A stretch of 64,000 bases of DNA from Vibrio marinisediminis. Lineage in GTDB: Bacteria; Pseudomonadota; Gammaproteobacteria; Enterobacterales; Vibrionaceae. Below are positions 9,537 through 19,350 of the stretch, in pieces; the first letter of the stretch is position 1, and each line of letters starts with the position of its first letter. The translations under genes were made by a program, and so were the position numbers. Under the pieces are notes generated by a model that ran no database searches, was not told the origin of the DNA, and worked only from the letters and a program-made list of their open reading frames with translations. Location of the stretch: assembly GCF_014050145.1 (NCBI RefSeq), contig NZ_JACFYF010000003.1:124001-188000 (forward strand), in the 5' to 3' direction.

Positions 9537-10067
9537 ATGAAACACATAGTAGAAGTAATGATTTCTGAGCAGGAAGTTCAGGAACGTGTACGTGAACTAG
9601 GCAAGCAAATCACCGAACACTATCAAGGTAGTGAAGATTTAGTGATGGTGGGGCTGTTACGTGGCTCATTTGTCTTTATGGCAGATTTAGCGCGTAGTAT
9701 TGATTTGATTCATCAAGTCGATTTTATGACAGCGTCTAGTTACGGTAATACCATGCAAAGCTCTCGCGATGTACGTATTTTGAAGGATTTGGATGACGAC
9801 ATAAAAGGCAAAGATGTACTACTGGTTGAAGATATTATTGATACGGGTAACACATTGAATAAAGTGCGCGAGATCCTCTCTTTGCGTGAGCCAAAGTCGA
9901 TTGAAATCTGTACCTTGCTTGATAAGCCATCTCGTCGCGAAGTTGATGTGCCAGTTAAATGGATTGGTTTCGAAATCCCGGATGAGTTTGTTGTCGGTGT
10001 GGGTATTGATTACGCGCAGAAGTACCGCCATCTTCCTTACATTGGTCGAGTCGTTCCTCTCGATTAA
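9537..10067 (+). CDS. hpt: Hypoxanthine phosphoribosyltransferase
   Basis: Purine salvage enzyme converting hypoxanthine (and more weakly guanine) plus PRPP to IMP/GMP. The 176 residues contain the PRPP-binding signature [14 protein letters not shown] (about residues 96-109) and the [13 protein letters not shown] phosphate loop. The open frame extends 38 codons upstream, but [14 protein letters not shown] is the family start, so 9537 is used. The gene diverges from the luxR-type regulator, as hpt does from hapR in V. cholerae. Confidence 0.95.
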   Translation: MKHIVEVMISEQEVQERVRELGKQITEHYQGSEDLVMVGLLRGSFVFMADLARSIDLIHQVDFMTASSYGNTMQSSRDVRILKDLDDDIKGKDVLLVEDIIDTGNTLNKVREILSLREPKSIEICTLLDKPSRREVDVPVKWIGFEIPDEFVVGVGIDYAQKYRHLPYIGRVVPLD

Positions 10068-10082
10068 TCTAAAATCAGATGT

Positions 10083-10110
10083 AAAAACGCCCGCAAATGC
10101 GGGCGTTTTA
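10083..10110. terminator. Bidirectional terminator between hpt and can
   Basis: AAAACGCCCGC and GCGGGCGTTTT form a GC-rich stem with a very small loop, flanked by A-run and T-run. It lies between the convergent hpt and can genes. Confidence 0.88.
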
Positions 10111-10126
10111 GTTTGTCTTTTTCAGT

Positions 10127-10795
10127 TTAGCGACACAGCAATTTTTGTTCAGGGTTTAAAATCGTTTCCATTGCCTTTTTGTAAGAGGCATCAACAGAAT
10201 CTCTTGAACATGAACGCACCCCGAGATACTCCAGTTTACCATCGGCAATGCCATACACCACGCCATGAATTTCAACGTCTTGCCCGCGCTCCCATGCGTT
10301 TTGCATAATGGTTGAGTTGCCTAAGTTGTATACCTGTTCGGCAACGTTGATTTCACCAAGTTTGTCTGCGCGATCTTCGACGGGCATGCTATCTAGGTAG
10401 GTACGGTGTTTGAAGTAAAGATCACGAATGTGCAGTAACCAGTTGTTAATAAGACCAAGTTGAGGGTTATCAATCGCGGCGTTAACCCCACCACAGCCAT
10501 AATGCCCACATACAATGATGTGTTTGATTTTAAGTACATCGACGGCGTACTGAACAACAGATAAACAGTTGAGGTCGGTATGAATAACTTGGTTAGCAAC
10601 ATTACGGTGGACAAAAAGTTCACCTGAGTGCAAACCAGTTAAACGCTCGGCAGGAACTCGGCTATCAGAACAACCTATCCACAGGAATCCCGGATTTTGC
10701 CCTTCTTCTAGCTTGGTGAAGTACTCAGGCGTTTCAGAGCGAATTGACTCTGACCACTTTGAGTTATTTTTAAATAACTGTTTAATTTCCGGCAT
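10127..10795 (-). CDS. can: Beta-class carbonic anhydrase
   Basis: Zinc enzyme interconverting CO2 and bicarbonate in the cytoplasm. Numbered from MPEIKQLF, the zinc ligands fall at C42, D44, H98 and C101, the same numbers as in E. coli Can. This supports this 222-residue start. A GTG three codons upstream (10804) has a better-spaced AGGG and could be the true initiator, adding only MSN. It diverges from a SulP anion transporter, which suggests a link with bicarbonate uptake. Confidence 0.95.
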   Translation of the reverse strand: MPEIKQLFKNNSKWSESIRSETPEYFTKLEEGQNPGFLWIGCSDSRVPAERLTGLHSGELFVHRNVANQVIHTDLNCLSVVQYAVDVLKIKHIIVCGHYGCGGVNAAIDNPQLGLINNWLLHIRDLYFKHRTYLDSMPVEDRADKLGEINVAEQVYNLGNSTIMQNAWERGQDVEIHGVVYGIADGKLEYLGVRSCSRDSVDASYKKAMETILNPEQKLLCR

Positions 10796-11038
10796 GTTTG
10801 ACACTCGTATCCCTAATATTTCTTGGTGACAATATACACAATGTTACAAATGCAATCTTCCAAAAAATTAGCTTTAGGTGACTCATCTGACGAGTTCAAG
10901 TACTGAAATGCTTAGACTTTGCGGCGAAATGGTTTGCCGTTTCGCTTTAAAGTTGCCATTGCGGTTAGTTAACACTTCTAACTGACTCAATACATTTGTT
11001 ACAGTGAGAAAAACTTTTCGCATATTACAGGGAGCAAT

Positions 11039-12712
11039 ATGTTGTTCGGAGAGCGTTTTAAAGACATCAGCCTTAAAGGGGATCTCTTTGGTGGTGTCAC
11101 TACCGCGATAATATCGTTACCACTAGCGTTAGCATTTGGTGTTGCCTCTGGGGCTGGAGCCGAAGCGGGTCTTTGGGGCGCCATCATGGTCGGTCTATTT
11201 GCCGCTCTTTTTGGTGGTTCTTCAACACTTATTTCAGAGCCGACCGGTCCGATGACGGTGATCATGACGGCGGTGTTAACCAGTATGATGGCGAAGTACC
11301 CTGAAACGGGTATGGCGATGACTTTTACCGTGGTTATGATGGCGGGGGCTTTTCAGATCTTGCTCGGTACATTAAAACTGGGTAAATACGTCACCTTAAT
11401 GCCTTACAGTGTGATTTCTGGCTTTATGTCGGGGATTGGCGTCATCTTAATTATCTTACAGATTTCACCATTATTAGGGCATGCCGCCCCCTCTGGTGGT
11501 GTAATGGGGACACTCTCTGCGCTTCCTGAGCTCATTGAGAACATTCAGTTTAGTGAACTGCTTCTTGGTGCGCTGACACTGGGTATTTTGTTTTTCTTTC
11601 CTAAGCATTATCAAAAATATGTTCCCGCTCAGCTCGTTGCCTTGGTGGCAGTGACGCTATTGTCAGTGATCTTATTTGACACGGATTCGATTCGCCGAAT
11701 TGGTGAAATCCCAGCAGGCTTACCTTCGTTAGTTATACCGCATATCAATTCAGAAATGTTTACGACTATGGTGATTGATGCTCTAGTGCTAGGCACACTC
11801 GGTTGTATTGATACTTTGTTAACGGCGGTTATTGGTGACTCCTTGACTCGAAAAGAGCATGATTCAGACAAAGAACTGCGCGGGCAAGGTTTAGCCAACA
11901 TGATCTCCGGTTTATTTGGCGCACTGCCAGGGGCGGGCGCGACGATGGGTACGGTAACCAATATTCAAGTTGGAGCTCGTTCACCGCTATCAGGGGTGGT
12001 TCGTGCGTTAATGCTGGCTTTGGTGGTATTGGTCGCTGGTGGCTTAACCGAACCAATTCCCATGGCCGTGTTGGCGGGTATTGCCGTTTACGTTGGTTTT
12101 AATATCCTCGATTGGAGCTTTATCCAACGTGCGCACAAAGTCAGCGTGCAGGGCATGGCGATTATGTATGGGGTAATGATGTTGACGGTGTTTGTTGACT
12201 TGATTGCCGCGGTGGGATTAGGGGTGTTTATTTCCAATATCATTATCATTGAACGTTTAAGCCGAGAGCAAGCACGCCAAGTGAAGGCGATCAGTGATGC
12301 GGATGAAGATGATGTGCCGCTTACCGAAAGTGAGCGTGCGCTGTTGGATAAAGCCAATGGCAAAGTGCTGTTTTTCTATCTATCCGGACCGATGATTTTT
12401 AGTGTTTCAAAAGCGATTTCTCGCCAGCATTCCAGTATTGCCGATTACGAGGCGATGATTTTGGATTTGACCGATGTGCCAATGATAGACGTCACTGTAG
12501 GCTTGGCGTTGGAAAATGCCATTAACGATGCGCTCGATGCCAAGTGCGCCGTTTATCTGCTATGTCCGAATAAACAGATTTGGCAACAATTAGAGAAATT
12601 CCACATTTTGGACTTGGTTCCGATCGAGAACACCTACTCTTTCCGCTATGAAGCACTGCGTGCCGCCATTAAGCAGGTGGATGGTGAGGAGTACCAAAAC
12701 TATTCAATCTAA
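11039..12712 (+). CDS. SulP/SLC26 family inorganic anion transporter with STAS domain
   Basis: A 557-residue inner-membrane transporter. The N-terminal part holds the SulP transmembrane domain (about residues 15-400), including the family segment LASMISGLFGALPGAGATMGT-like (LANMISGLFGALPGAG here). The C-terminal STAS domain occupies about residues 435-545 (LFFYLSGPMIFSVSKAI onwards). SulP proteins move sulfate, bicarbonate or dicarboxylates. Being divergent from carbonic anhydrase, with 243 bp between them, favours bicarbonate or another carbon-linked anion, as in BicA-type and SulP-CA fusion proteins; this is inference. GGAG at 11031 supports the start. Confidence 0.88.
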   Translation: MLFGERFKDISLKGDLFGGVTTAIISLPLALAFGVASGAGAEAGLWGAIMVGLFAALFGGSSTLISEPTGPMTVIMTAVLTSMMAKYPETGMAMTFTVVMMAGAFQILLGTLKLGKYVTLMPYSVISGFMSGIGVILIILQISPLLGHAAPSGGVMGTLSALPELIENIQFSELLLGALTLGILFFFPKHYQKYVPAQLVALVAVTLLSVILFDTDSIRRIGEIPAGLPSLVIPHINSEMFTTMVIDALVLGTLGCIDTLLTAVIGDSLTRKEHDSDKELRGQGLANMISGLFGALPGAGATMGTVTNIQVGARSPLSGVVRALMLALVVLVAGGLTEPIPMAVLAGIAVYVGFNILDWSFIQRAHKVSVQGMAIMYGVMMLTVFVDLIAAVGLGVFISNIIIIERLSREQARQVKAISDADEDDVPLTESERALLDKANGKVLFFYLSGPMIFSVSKAISRQHSSIADYEAMILDLTDVPMIDVTVGLALENAINDALDAKCAVYLLCPNKQIWQQLEKFHILDLVPIENTYSFRYEALRAAIKQVDGEEYQNYSI

Positions 12713-12732
12713 CGGATTGAGAAGATGAAATT

Positions 12733-12767
12733 GGCGCTGCGGGTGATTAACTCGCGGCGCTTTTTTA
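12733..12767 (+). terminator. Terminator after the SulP gene
   Basis: GCGCTGCGGG (12734-12743) pairs with CTCGCGGCGC (12751-12760), including two G-U pairs, with a 7-nt loop and a T6 run. Confidence 0.8.
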
Positions 12768-12918
12768 TAGGTGCGGTTTGGTTTTGTAAAAGATTATATT
12801 TCGAAAAAAACCGAAAGGTTTAATTGTAATCATCGTCACTCGACGATAAACTAATTTAAAAGTGAGCAAGTCAGCGACTGTTTAGTGGCAATATAGTAAT
12901 AAAAAATAACGAGAATTT

Positions 12919-13845
12919 ATGTACGCATTAGAAATTGACCAGTTGCGTAAAACCTACGCAGGTGGCTTTGAGGCTTTGAAAGGAATAAGTCTTAATGTTG
13001 AAAAAGGGGACTTTTACGCACTGCTTGGACCAAATGGCGCGGGTAAATCGACCACCATTGGCGTGATATCTTCACTGGTCAATAAAACGTCCGGTAATGT
13101 AAAAGTTTTTGGCTTTGATATTGATACGGATCTTGAACTGGCGAAACAAAATCTTGGTTTAGTGCCGCAAGAGTTCAATTTTAACCAGTTTGAAACCGTT
13201 GAGCAGATTGTGATGCAGCAAGCGGGCTATTACGGGGTATCTAAAACGTTAGCAAAAGAGCGTGCACAAAAGTATCTAACCAAACTCGATTTGTGGGAGA
13301 AGCGCAAAGAGCGCGCTCGCAACTTGTCTGGTGGGATGAAGCGCCGTTTGATGATAGCGCGCGCCTTGATGCATGAGCCTCATTTGCTGATCCTTGATGA
13401 ACCTACTGCCGGGGTTGATATTGAACTGCGTCGTTCAATGTGGGATTTCTTAAAAGAGATCAACCAACAGCAAGGCATCACCATCATTTTAACCACTCAC
13501 TATCTAGAAGAAGCGGAAATGTTATGTCGTAATATCGGCATCATTAACCGTGGTGAGCTGATTGAAAATACCTCGATGAAATCACTGCTGTCTAAATTGC
13601 ATGTGGAAACCTTTATTTTAGATATTGCCGGTGAAGGTGAATTGCCGCCACTAGATGGCGTGGTTTCTCAGCGATTGGTGAATGGTTCACTTGAGATCGA
13701 GGTTGAGAAGACTCAAGGGCTGAATCATGTATTTAGCCAATTAACCGAGCAAGGTATTCAAGTCATGTCTATGCGTAATAAAGCTAACCGTTTGGAAGAG
13801 CTATTTGTGAGCATTGTTCAACAACAAGCACGAGGTGAAAGTTAA
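12919..13845 (+). CDS. yadG: ABC-2 type exporter ATPase (YadG family)
   Basis: The 308 residues carry a complete ABC ATPase: Walker A GPNGAGKST (about residue 38), signature LSGGMKRR, Walker B LLILDEPTAG and the switch His in TTHYLEEAE. The C-terminal tail is typical of drug/polysaccharide ABC-2 ATPases. It overlaps the following permease gene by one base (TAATG), so the two form one translationally coupled exporter. The substrate is not known for this family. Confidence 0.92.
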   Translation: MYALEIDQLRKTYAGGFEALKGISLNVEKGDFYALLGPNGAGKSTTIGVISSLVNKTSGNVKVFGFDIDTDLELAKQNLGLVPQEFNFNQFETVEQIVMQQAGYYGVSKTLAKERAQKYLTKLDLWEKRKERARNLSGGMKRRLMIARALMHEPHLLILDEPTAGVDIELRRSMWDFLKEINQQQGITIILTTHYLEEAEMLCRNIGIINRGELIENTSMKSLLSKLHVETFILDIAGEGELPPLDGVVSQRLVNGSLEIEVEKTQGLNHVFSQLTEQGIQVMSMRNKANRLEELFVSIVQQQARGES

Positions 13846-14615
13846 TGTACCAACTGTATTGGACCGCTTTTGTTAGCTTATTGACTAAAGAGGTTAATCG
13901 CTTCACTCGTATTTGGGTGCAAACTCTGGTACCGCCAGCGATCACCATGACTCTCTATTTTATTATTTTCGGCAGTTTGATTGGCTCGAGAATTGGCGAG
14001 ATGGGGGGCTTTAGTTATATGGAATATATCGTGCCGGGTTTGATCATGATGTCGGTGATCACCAACTCGTATTCTAATGTGGCTTCTTCCTTTTTTAGTG
14101 CCAAATTCCAACGAAATATAGAAGAGCTGCTGGTTGCGCCCGTACCAAACTACGTCATTATCTTAGGCTTTGTAATGGGCGGGGTGGTACGTGGTTTATT
14201 GGTTGGTACCATCGTGACTTTCGTTTCGTTACTGTTTGTTGATCTGCAAGTTGAGCATTGGGGGATCATTATTGCCACGGTCTTTATGACGTCGGTCGTT
14301 TTCTCTCTTGGGGGCTTAATCAATGCTGTCTATGCCAGAACATTTGATGATATTTCAATTATTCCGACTTTTATTCTGACACCGTTGACGTATCTTGGCG
14401 GGGTATTCTATTCCATCAGTCTATTGCCTGAGTTCTGGCAAGGTGTCTCGAAAATCAACCCGATCGTCTATATGGTTAATGCATTCCGTTATGGCTTCTT
14501 AGGCGTGTCAGATGTGGGGATTGGTACCTCGTTTGCAGTACTGACAGTGTTTGTTGTCGCGCTGTACAGCATTGCCCATTACCTGGTGACTAAAGGTATA
14601 GGTTTACGTTCATAA
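13845..14615 (+). CDS. yadH: ABC-2 type exporter permease (YadH family)
   Basis: A 256-residue six-helix inner-membrane permease of the ABC-2 family. It includes the conserved region ending NPIVYMVNAFRYGFLG near residue 215, typical of DrrB/NodJ/YadH-like permeases. It pairs with the preceding ATPase. Gene order next to can and pan genes is the same as yadGH in E. coli. A strong convergent terminator follows. Confidence 0.92.
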   Translation: MYQLYWTAFVSLLTKEVNRFTRIWVQTLVPPAITMTLYFIIFGSLIGSRIGEMGGFSYMEYIVPGLIMMSVITNSYSNVASSFFSAKFQRNIEELLVAPVPNYVIILGFVMGGVVRGLLVGTIVTFVSLLFVDLQVEHWGIIIATVFMTSVVFSLGGLINAVYARTFDDISIIPTFILTPLTYLGGVFYSISLLPEFWQGVSKINPIVYMVNAFRYGFLGVSDVGIGTSFAVLTVFVVALYSIAHYLVTKGIGLRS

Positions 14616-14620
14616 CATGA

Positions 14621-14650
14621 AAAAGGGTTGGCATGATGCCAACCCTTTTG
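14621..14650. terminator. Bidirectional terminator between yadH and panC
   Basis: AAAAGGGTTGGC (14621-14632) pairs perfectly with GCCAACCCTTTT (14638-14649) around ATGAT. It lies between convergent operons. Confidence 0.9.
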
Positions 14651-14692
14651 CTTTCTACTTCGCTATCTCATCTAACATGATATAACCGCGAT

Positions 14693-15595
14693 TTAGTTGC
14701 TCTCTTCTGAGCTATCTTCGTTCGTGGCTTCTTCTTTGCTGTCTGCGTTCATATCAACCGTTTGGTTATCGATAAGACGAGCTTTGCCTAAGAAAGCCGA
14801 CATCAAAATCACCGCTTGGGTCGTGTCAATGCTAACAGGTAGTAGCGTACGAGCATCGCGAATGAAGATCTCATCTGGCTGTAAACCAGCTGCGCGCAAC
14901 TGATCGCTAGCATCTTCAATGATAGAAGCGTAGTCATCACGCCCACCACGCATCGCACTGCTTATCCAACGCATAGTACGAGCCAACACGGGCGCACGCT
15001 GACGTTCATCAATCGTCAATAGACCATTACGTGAGCTCATCGCTAAGCTGTCCATTTCACGAACTGTTGGCACACCAACAATCTCAACATCCATCGCTAA
15101 GTCTTCAACCATCTTGCGGATAATCGCGAGTTGTTGAAAATCTTTTTCGCCAAAGCAGGCAACGTCAGGTTGAACAATATTGAACAGCTTAGTGACGATG
15201 GTCGACACACCACGGAAGTGCCCTGGACGAGAAGCGCCCTCAAGCATGTTTGAAAGACCGGGTACCTCAACACAACTTTGCTTATCTAATCCTTCAGGGT
15301 AGATAGTTTCAGGTGTTGGCGTAAACACCAATTCTACGCCTTCGCCATTTAGCTTGTTCAAATCATCTTCTAGCGTACGAGGGTAGTTGTTGAGGTCGTC
15401 GGCACGTTCAAACTGCATTGGGTTTACAAAGATGCTTACCACAACGACATCAGCGTGTTCACGAGCTTTGCGTACCAGTGTTAGGTGACCTTCATGTAGG
15501 TTACCCATGGTTGGGACGAAAGCGATTTTACGACCTTCACGCTTATACTGTTTGATCTGCTCGCGAAGAGCTGAAATATCAGCAAATGTCTGCAT
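14693..15595 (-). CDS. panC: Pantothenate synthetase
   Basis: Condenses pantoate with beta-alanine using ATP, the last step of pantothenate synthesis. It is a class I-tRNA-synthetase-like nucleotidyl fold with the HxGH motif in [12 protein letters not shown] and the KMSKS-like MSSRNGLL. The 300 residues exceed the usual ~283 because of an acidic, serine-rich tail ([15 protein letters not shown]) with no known role. It lies 11 bp after panB at the end of the minus-strand cluster. Confidence 0.96.
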   Translation of the reverse strand: MQTFADISALREQIKQYKREGRKIAFVPTMGNLHEGHLTLVRKAREHADVVVVSIFVNPMQFERADDLNNYPRTLEDDLNKLNGEGVELVFTPTPETIYPEGLDKQSCVEVPGLSNMLEGASRPGHFRGVSTIVTKLFNIVQPDVACFGEKDFQQLAIIRKMVEDLAMDVEIVGVPTVREMDSLAMSSRNGLLTIDERQRAPVLARTMRWISSAMRGGRDDYASIIEDASDQLRAAGLQPDEIFIRDARTLLPVSIDTTQAVILMSAFLGKARLIDNQTVDMNADSKEEATNEDSSEESN

Positions 15596-15606
15596 TATTT
15601 ACCCCT

Positions 15607-16401
15607 TTAGGCAATCGTATGAGCTTCGTCAGGGAAAGCGCCAGTTTCCACATCTTGAATGTATTTTGTTACTGCACTGCGCATATCGCCAGTTTCTGCA
15701 AGGAAGTTTTTCGAGAATTTTGGCATGTAATTCGCCGCAATACCGAACATATCGTGCATTACTAGGATTTGGCCATCAGTGACATTACCGGTACCGATAC
15801 CAATCACAGGCACATCCAGTACTTCAGTAATACGCGCGGCTAGCTCTTGCGGTACACATTCAAGTAAGACAATTTGTGCCCCCGCTTCTTGTAGAGCCAA
15901 AGCGTCACGAACCATGCGATCAGCTTTATCTTGTTCACGACCTTGAACTTTAAAACCACCAAAAATATTGACTGATTGCGGAGTTAAGCCTAAGTGTGCA
16001 CAAACAGGTACAGCGCGTTCAGTCAACATCTTTACAGTATCGACTAACCAGTCGCCACCTTCAATTTTGACTATGTTCGCACCCGCTCGCATCAGCGTAC
16101 CAGCGTTCTCACAGGCTTGCTCTGGCGTCGCATAACTCATAAATGGCATATCAGCCATTAATAGGCAATTTGGGCTACCAGCGCGCACACAGCGCGTATG
16201 GTAAGCAATCTCGTCAACAGTGACAGGTAAAGTACTTGATTCGCCTTGTAATACCATGCCTAGTGAGTCACCCACCAAAAGAACAGGCATTTCTTGTTGC
16301 TCAAATAGTTGAGCAAAGCTTGCGTCATACGCAGTAGAAGAGGCAAATTTGCGACCTTCGTGTTTCCACTTCATTAGGTCGTTGATGGTAATTTTTTTCA
16401 T
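15607..16401 (-). CDS. panB: 3-methyl-2-oxobutanoate hydroxymethyltransferase
   Basis: Transfers a hydroxymethyl group from 5,10-methylene-THF to ketoisovalerate to make ketopantoate. Its 264 residues match the family length. The metal and substrate motif [10 protein letters not shown] and the segment [18 protein letters not shown] are present. It lies between folK (23 bp upstream) and panC, giving a folate/pantothenate cofactor operon. Confidence 0.97.
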   Translation of the reverse strand: MKKITINDLMKWKHEGRKFASSTAYDASFAQLFEQQEMPVLLVGDSLGMVLQGESSTLPVTVDEIAYHTRCVRAGSPNCLLMADMPFMSYATPEQACENAGTLMRAGANIVKIEGGDWLVDTVKMLTERAVPVCAHLGLTPQSVNIFGGFKVQGREQDKADRMVRDALALQEAGAQIVLLECVPQELAARITEVLDVPVIGIGTGNVTDGQILVMHDMFGIAANYMPKFSKNFLAETGDMRSAVTKYIQDVETGAFPDEAHTIA

Positions 16402-16424
16402 TTTAGTTCCTTACTAGGATCTGG

Positions 16425-16910
16425 CTACGACTGCCAAACACTGAGTCCATTGCGATCAACTTGTTTAAGCAACTGCAATAGCTCTGTCCCATCCGGGAGC
16501 GTTAAAAGTGGTGCGATTTCCGAAAGCGGGTAGAGAACAAACTCTCTATCACGCATCCCATAATGTGGGACGATTAATCGTTCGGAATCGATAACTTCAT
16601 TGCCGTAAAGTAGGATATCTAAATCTAAGGTTCTTGGGCCCCAGCGTTCTTCTTTACGCACGCGCCCCTGTTCTAACTCAATTGCTTGAGTGCAATCGAG
16701 TAATTCGAGAGGCGTCAATTCGGTTTGAATCGCCACGACAGCATTAATGTAGTCAGGCTGATTCTGAGGCCCCATTGGTGTACTGCTGTACAGCTTTGAA
16801 GCCTGAATAAATTCTGATTTTGGTAGCTGCTTAAGCGCATCAATGGCCACGTTCGCTTGTGCTACCGGATCGGCGAGATTACTGCCGACAGCGATGTAGA
16901 CAGTAATCAT
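16425..16910 (-). CDS. folK: HPPK: 2-amino-4-hydroxy-6-hydroxymethyldihydropteridine pyrophosphokinase
   Basis: Folate biosynthesis enzyme transferring pyrophosphate from ATP to the pterin. The 161 residues begin with the AVGSNLADP motif and carry the HPPK signature RWGPRTLDLDILLYG with its metal-binding aspartates. The ATG overlaps the end of pcnB by four bases, so it is translationally coupled. Confidence 0.96.
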   Translation of the reverse strand: MITVYIAVGSNLADPVAQANVAIDALKQLPKSEFIQASKLYSSTPMGPQNQPDYINAVVAIQTELTPLELLDCTQAIELEQGRVRKEERWGPRTLDLDILLYGNEVIDSERLIVPHYGMRDREFVLYPLSEIAPLLTLPDGTELLQLLKQVDRNGLSVWQS

Positions 16911-18283
16911 GATTCGCTTTTGTTCTTACGGAAACTGCGCTTGTTTCTGTTGTTGCTCTTACGACGACGGGTGTTTGGTTTTGATGCTGTTGCATCATCG
17001 AGATCCGCCACCATTGCTTGGCGCATGTTACGCCCCGCATTTTGGAACGTATTCCACCATTTCGCCAGTAGTGCGGTTTCACCACCTTCAATTTCGCCAC
17101 GCATTTCGAGGAAGTCGTATCCCGCACGGAATTTATTCAGTTCCATTAAGCGGAATGCACGCTTGCCATTACGGCGAGGTAGGCGCATTTGCAACTGCCA
17201 AATCTCACGGATAGTCGCAGTGTGACGACGTGGGATAGCAATACTGCGGACTTGATCATCCAGAATGTCGTTACTTGCTTCCATTACCGCGTCGTAGTGG
17301 CATAGGTTGCGCGATTCCATCAATTCATCGGCTTTGGCTTGTAGCGGGTACCACAACATCGCCGCAAACATAAATGCAGGGTTGATTCGCTTCCCTTCAT
17401 CGACGCGGATGTCGGTTGAGTCCAGCACTAAATCCAGCATTTGCTCAGCTTTTGAGTCATAACTGTCGGTGAAAAATTCAGATACCGAAGGGAAAAGTTG
17501 TTGGAATAGGTTGTATTCACGCATCAGGTGGTAAGTTTCTAAACCGTGACCTGTTTGCAGCATTTTCAACGACTCTTCGTACAGTCGTGCGGCAGGAATT
17601 TCTTTCAATAAATGAGAAAGGTCTTCGATAGGCGCAGCCGTGTCTTCCTCGATGTCAAAGTCGAGTTTCACCGCAAAACGGATCGCACGCAGCATACGTA
17701 CTGGATCTTCGCGGTAACGTGTGTCTGGGTCGCCAATTAGGCGGATCAGCTTATCTTCGAGATCTTCAACGCCACCCGCGTAGTCGTGAATCGCATAATT
17801 GGCGATGTTGTAATACATCGCATTAATGGTGAAGTCACGACGTTCGGCATCTTCATCGATGGTGCCGTAAACGTTATCACGTAGCAGCATGCCTTCTTTC
17901 GATTGCATGGCGACATTTTTACTTGGCTCTTGATGGTGACCACGGAAAGTGGCAACTTCAATAATGTCGCGGCCAAACATAATGTGAGCTAAGCGAAAAC
18001 GGCGACCGATTAGGCGGCAGTTTTTAAATAGCTGACGAATTTGTTCCGGAGTTGCGTTCGTCGCAATGTCAAAATCTTTTGGGGTTTGGCCAAGCAATAA
18101 GTCGCGTACACCGCCTCCTACAAGATAAGCATCAAAGCCTGCACCGTTAAGTCGGTATAGCACCTTCAGTGCATTATCACTGATTTGCTTACGCGAAATA
18201 TTGTGCTCTTCACGAGTGAGTATGTTTAGAGCGAGCTCAGGACAGCTGATTGGCTCGCTTGGTGTATAGTCGTTTCTATTCAT
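16907..18283 (-). CDS. pcnB: Poly(A) polymerase I
   Basis: Adds 3' poly(A) tails to RNA and promotes decay. The class II nucleotidyltransferase head contains LVGGGVRDLLLG and the catalytic DFDIAT (about residues 54-77). The RNA-binding and arginine-rich regions follow, with the very basic tail RRRKSNNRNKRSFRKNKSES. The ATG at 18283 has no visible Shine-Dalgarno. The frame is open upstream all the way to the gluQ stop and contains ATT codons. E. coli pcnB is known to start at an inefficient AUU, so the true start may be upstream and non-canonical. Confidence 0.93.
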   Translation of the reverse strand: MNRNDYTPSEPISCPELALNILTREEHNISRKQISDNALKVLYRLNGAGFDAYLVGGGVRDLLLGQTPKDFDIATNATPEQIRQLFKNCRLIGRRFRLAHIMFGRDIIEVATFRGHHQEPSKNVAMQSKEGMLLRDNVYGTIDEDAERRDFTINAMYYNIANYAIHDYAGGVEDLEDKLIRLIGDPDTRYREDPVRMLRAIRFAVKLDFDIEEDTAAPIEDLSHLLKEIPAARLYEESLKMLQTGHGLETYHLMREYNLFQQLFPSVSEFFTDSYDSKAEQMLDLVLDSTDIRVDEGKRINPAFMFAAMLWYPLQAKADELMESRNLCHYDAVMEASNDILDDQVRSIAIPRRHTATIREIWQLQMRLPRRNGKRAFRLMELNKFRAGYDFLEMRGEIEGGETALLAKWWNTFQNAGRNMRQAMVADLDDATASKPNTRRRKSNNRNKRSFRKNKSES

Positions 18284-18370
18284 GTGCTTTTGGCAAAATG
18301 CGGTCGTTAAACCGGCTATGCTTCCATCTGAATTCTGAGGCCTTAGGGCGAATTTGCGGCTAATAATAGC

Positions 18371-19264
18371 TTACCAAGGACGATTTGAGAATCTTGGTGT
18401 GATCTCTGTTGTGTTTGGCAGTTGGTTAATCTGCCAATTTTTAACTCCCCAAGCAATGATTTCTGCTATGGAAGCGCTTGCAATATCTTGCTCAAACTTA
18501 AAGCCTAAAAAGTGCATGGCTTCTAACAGTGCTGGCTTAGGGTTGAGATTATCAATTGCAGGAGCATGGTTTTGCTTTGACAACTTTTGCCCATTCTCAC
18601 CCATCGCAAGCGGTAGGTGCAAGTAGCTAATCGTTTGTTTACCCAACATTTTGTATAAGCTTATTTGGCGACCTGTTGGTTCTATTAAATCGGCTCCACG
18701 AACAATTTCTGTGACGCCTTGGTCAATATCGTCCAATACTACGGCAAGATTGTAAGCAAATAAGCCATCACGACGTTTGATAATAAAATCTTCATCTGCC
18801 AGTGCTTTTGGAATGCTCAATAACCCATGCTTTTGATCGACAAATTCATATACGGGTTCCGTCATACGAAGACGTGTTGCCATTAAATTTTCGCCAGTCA
18901 GCTTTTTATCACGGCAAGTGCCAAGGTAATAGCCACCATGTTGCTTAATTTCTTTACGTGTACATTGGCAAAAATAGGCCTGACCTGAAGCAATCCAAGC
19001 ATCTATCTGCTGTTGGTAGAGGTGGTGGCGCTGGCTTTGATAGACCACTTCACCATCCCACTCCAGTTGATAGGCTTCTAAAGTGCGCAGAATAAGATCG
19101 GCAGCGCCGGGCATTTCTCTTGGCGGGTCGAGATCTTCGATACGGACGAGCCAAGTGCCTTGGTTGGACTTTGCTTGAAAATAACTGCCAAGAGCGGCCA
19201 CAAGCGAACCAAAATGAAGAGGACCTGAAGGTGAGGGAGCAAAGCGACCAATATATGATGTCAT
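18371..19264 (-). CDS. gluQ: Glutamyl-Q tRNA(Asp) synthetase
   Basis: A truncated GluRS paralogue (297 residues, no anticodon domain) that attaches glutamate to queuosine in tRNA-Asp. It has the HIGH-like FAPSPSGPLHFGSL, a zinc-binding cysteine cluster (CQCTRKEI...GTCR) and the KMSKS-like GQKLSKQNHAP. It sits between dksA and pcnB, as gluQ (yadB) does in E. coli, where transcription reads through from dksA. Here a terminator lies in between. Confidence 0.95.
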   Translation of the reverse strand: MTSYIGRFAPSPSGPLHFGSLVAALGSYFQAKSNQGTWLVRIEDLDPPREMPGAADLILRTLEAYQLEWDGEVVYQSQRHHLYQQQIDAWIASGQAYFCQCTRKEIKQHGGYYLGTCRDKKLTGENLMATRLRMTEPVYEFVDQKHGLLSIPKALADEDFIIKRRDGLFAYNLAVVLDDIDQGVTEIVRGADLIEPTGRQISLYKMLGKQTISYLHLPLAMGENGQKLSKQNHAPAIDNLNPKPALLEAMHFLGFKFEQDIASASIAEIIAWGVKNWQINQLPNTTEITPRFSNRPW

Positions 19265-19303
19265 AGCTGCACCAAATAAATAGCGGTTAGAACTAAGGAA
19301 ACC

Positions 19304-19330
19304 AAAAAGGGAGCGTATAGGCTCCCTTTT
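19304..19330 (-). terminator. Terminator after dksA
   Basis: AAAAGGGAGC and GCTCCCTTTT pair around GTATAG. On the minus strand the stem is followed by five T in TTTTTGG. It would limit dksA readthrough into gluQ-pcnB. Confidence 0.82.
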
Positions 19331-19350
19331 AAATCGTCATTTGCAAAGAA

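Noticed and set aside
12832-12847. ATCGTC-n4-GACGAT palindrome before yadG
   Set aside because: Only 6-bp arms and no known regulator match; chance is likely in a window of this size.
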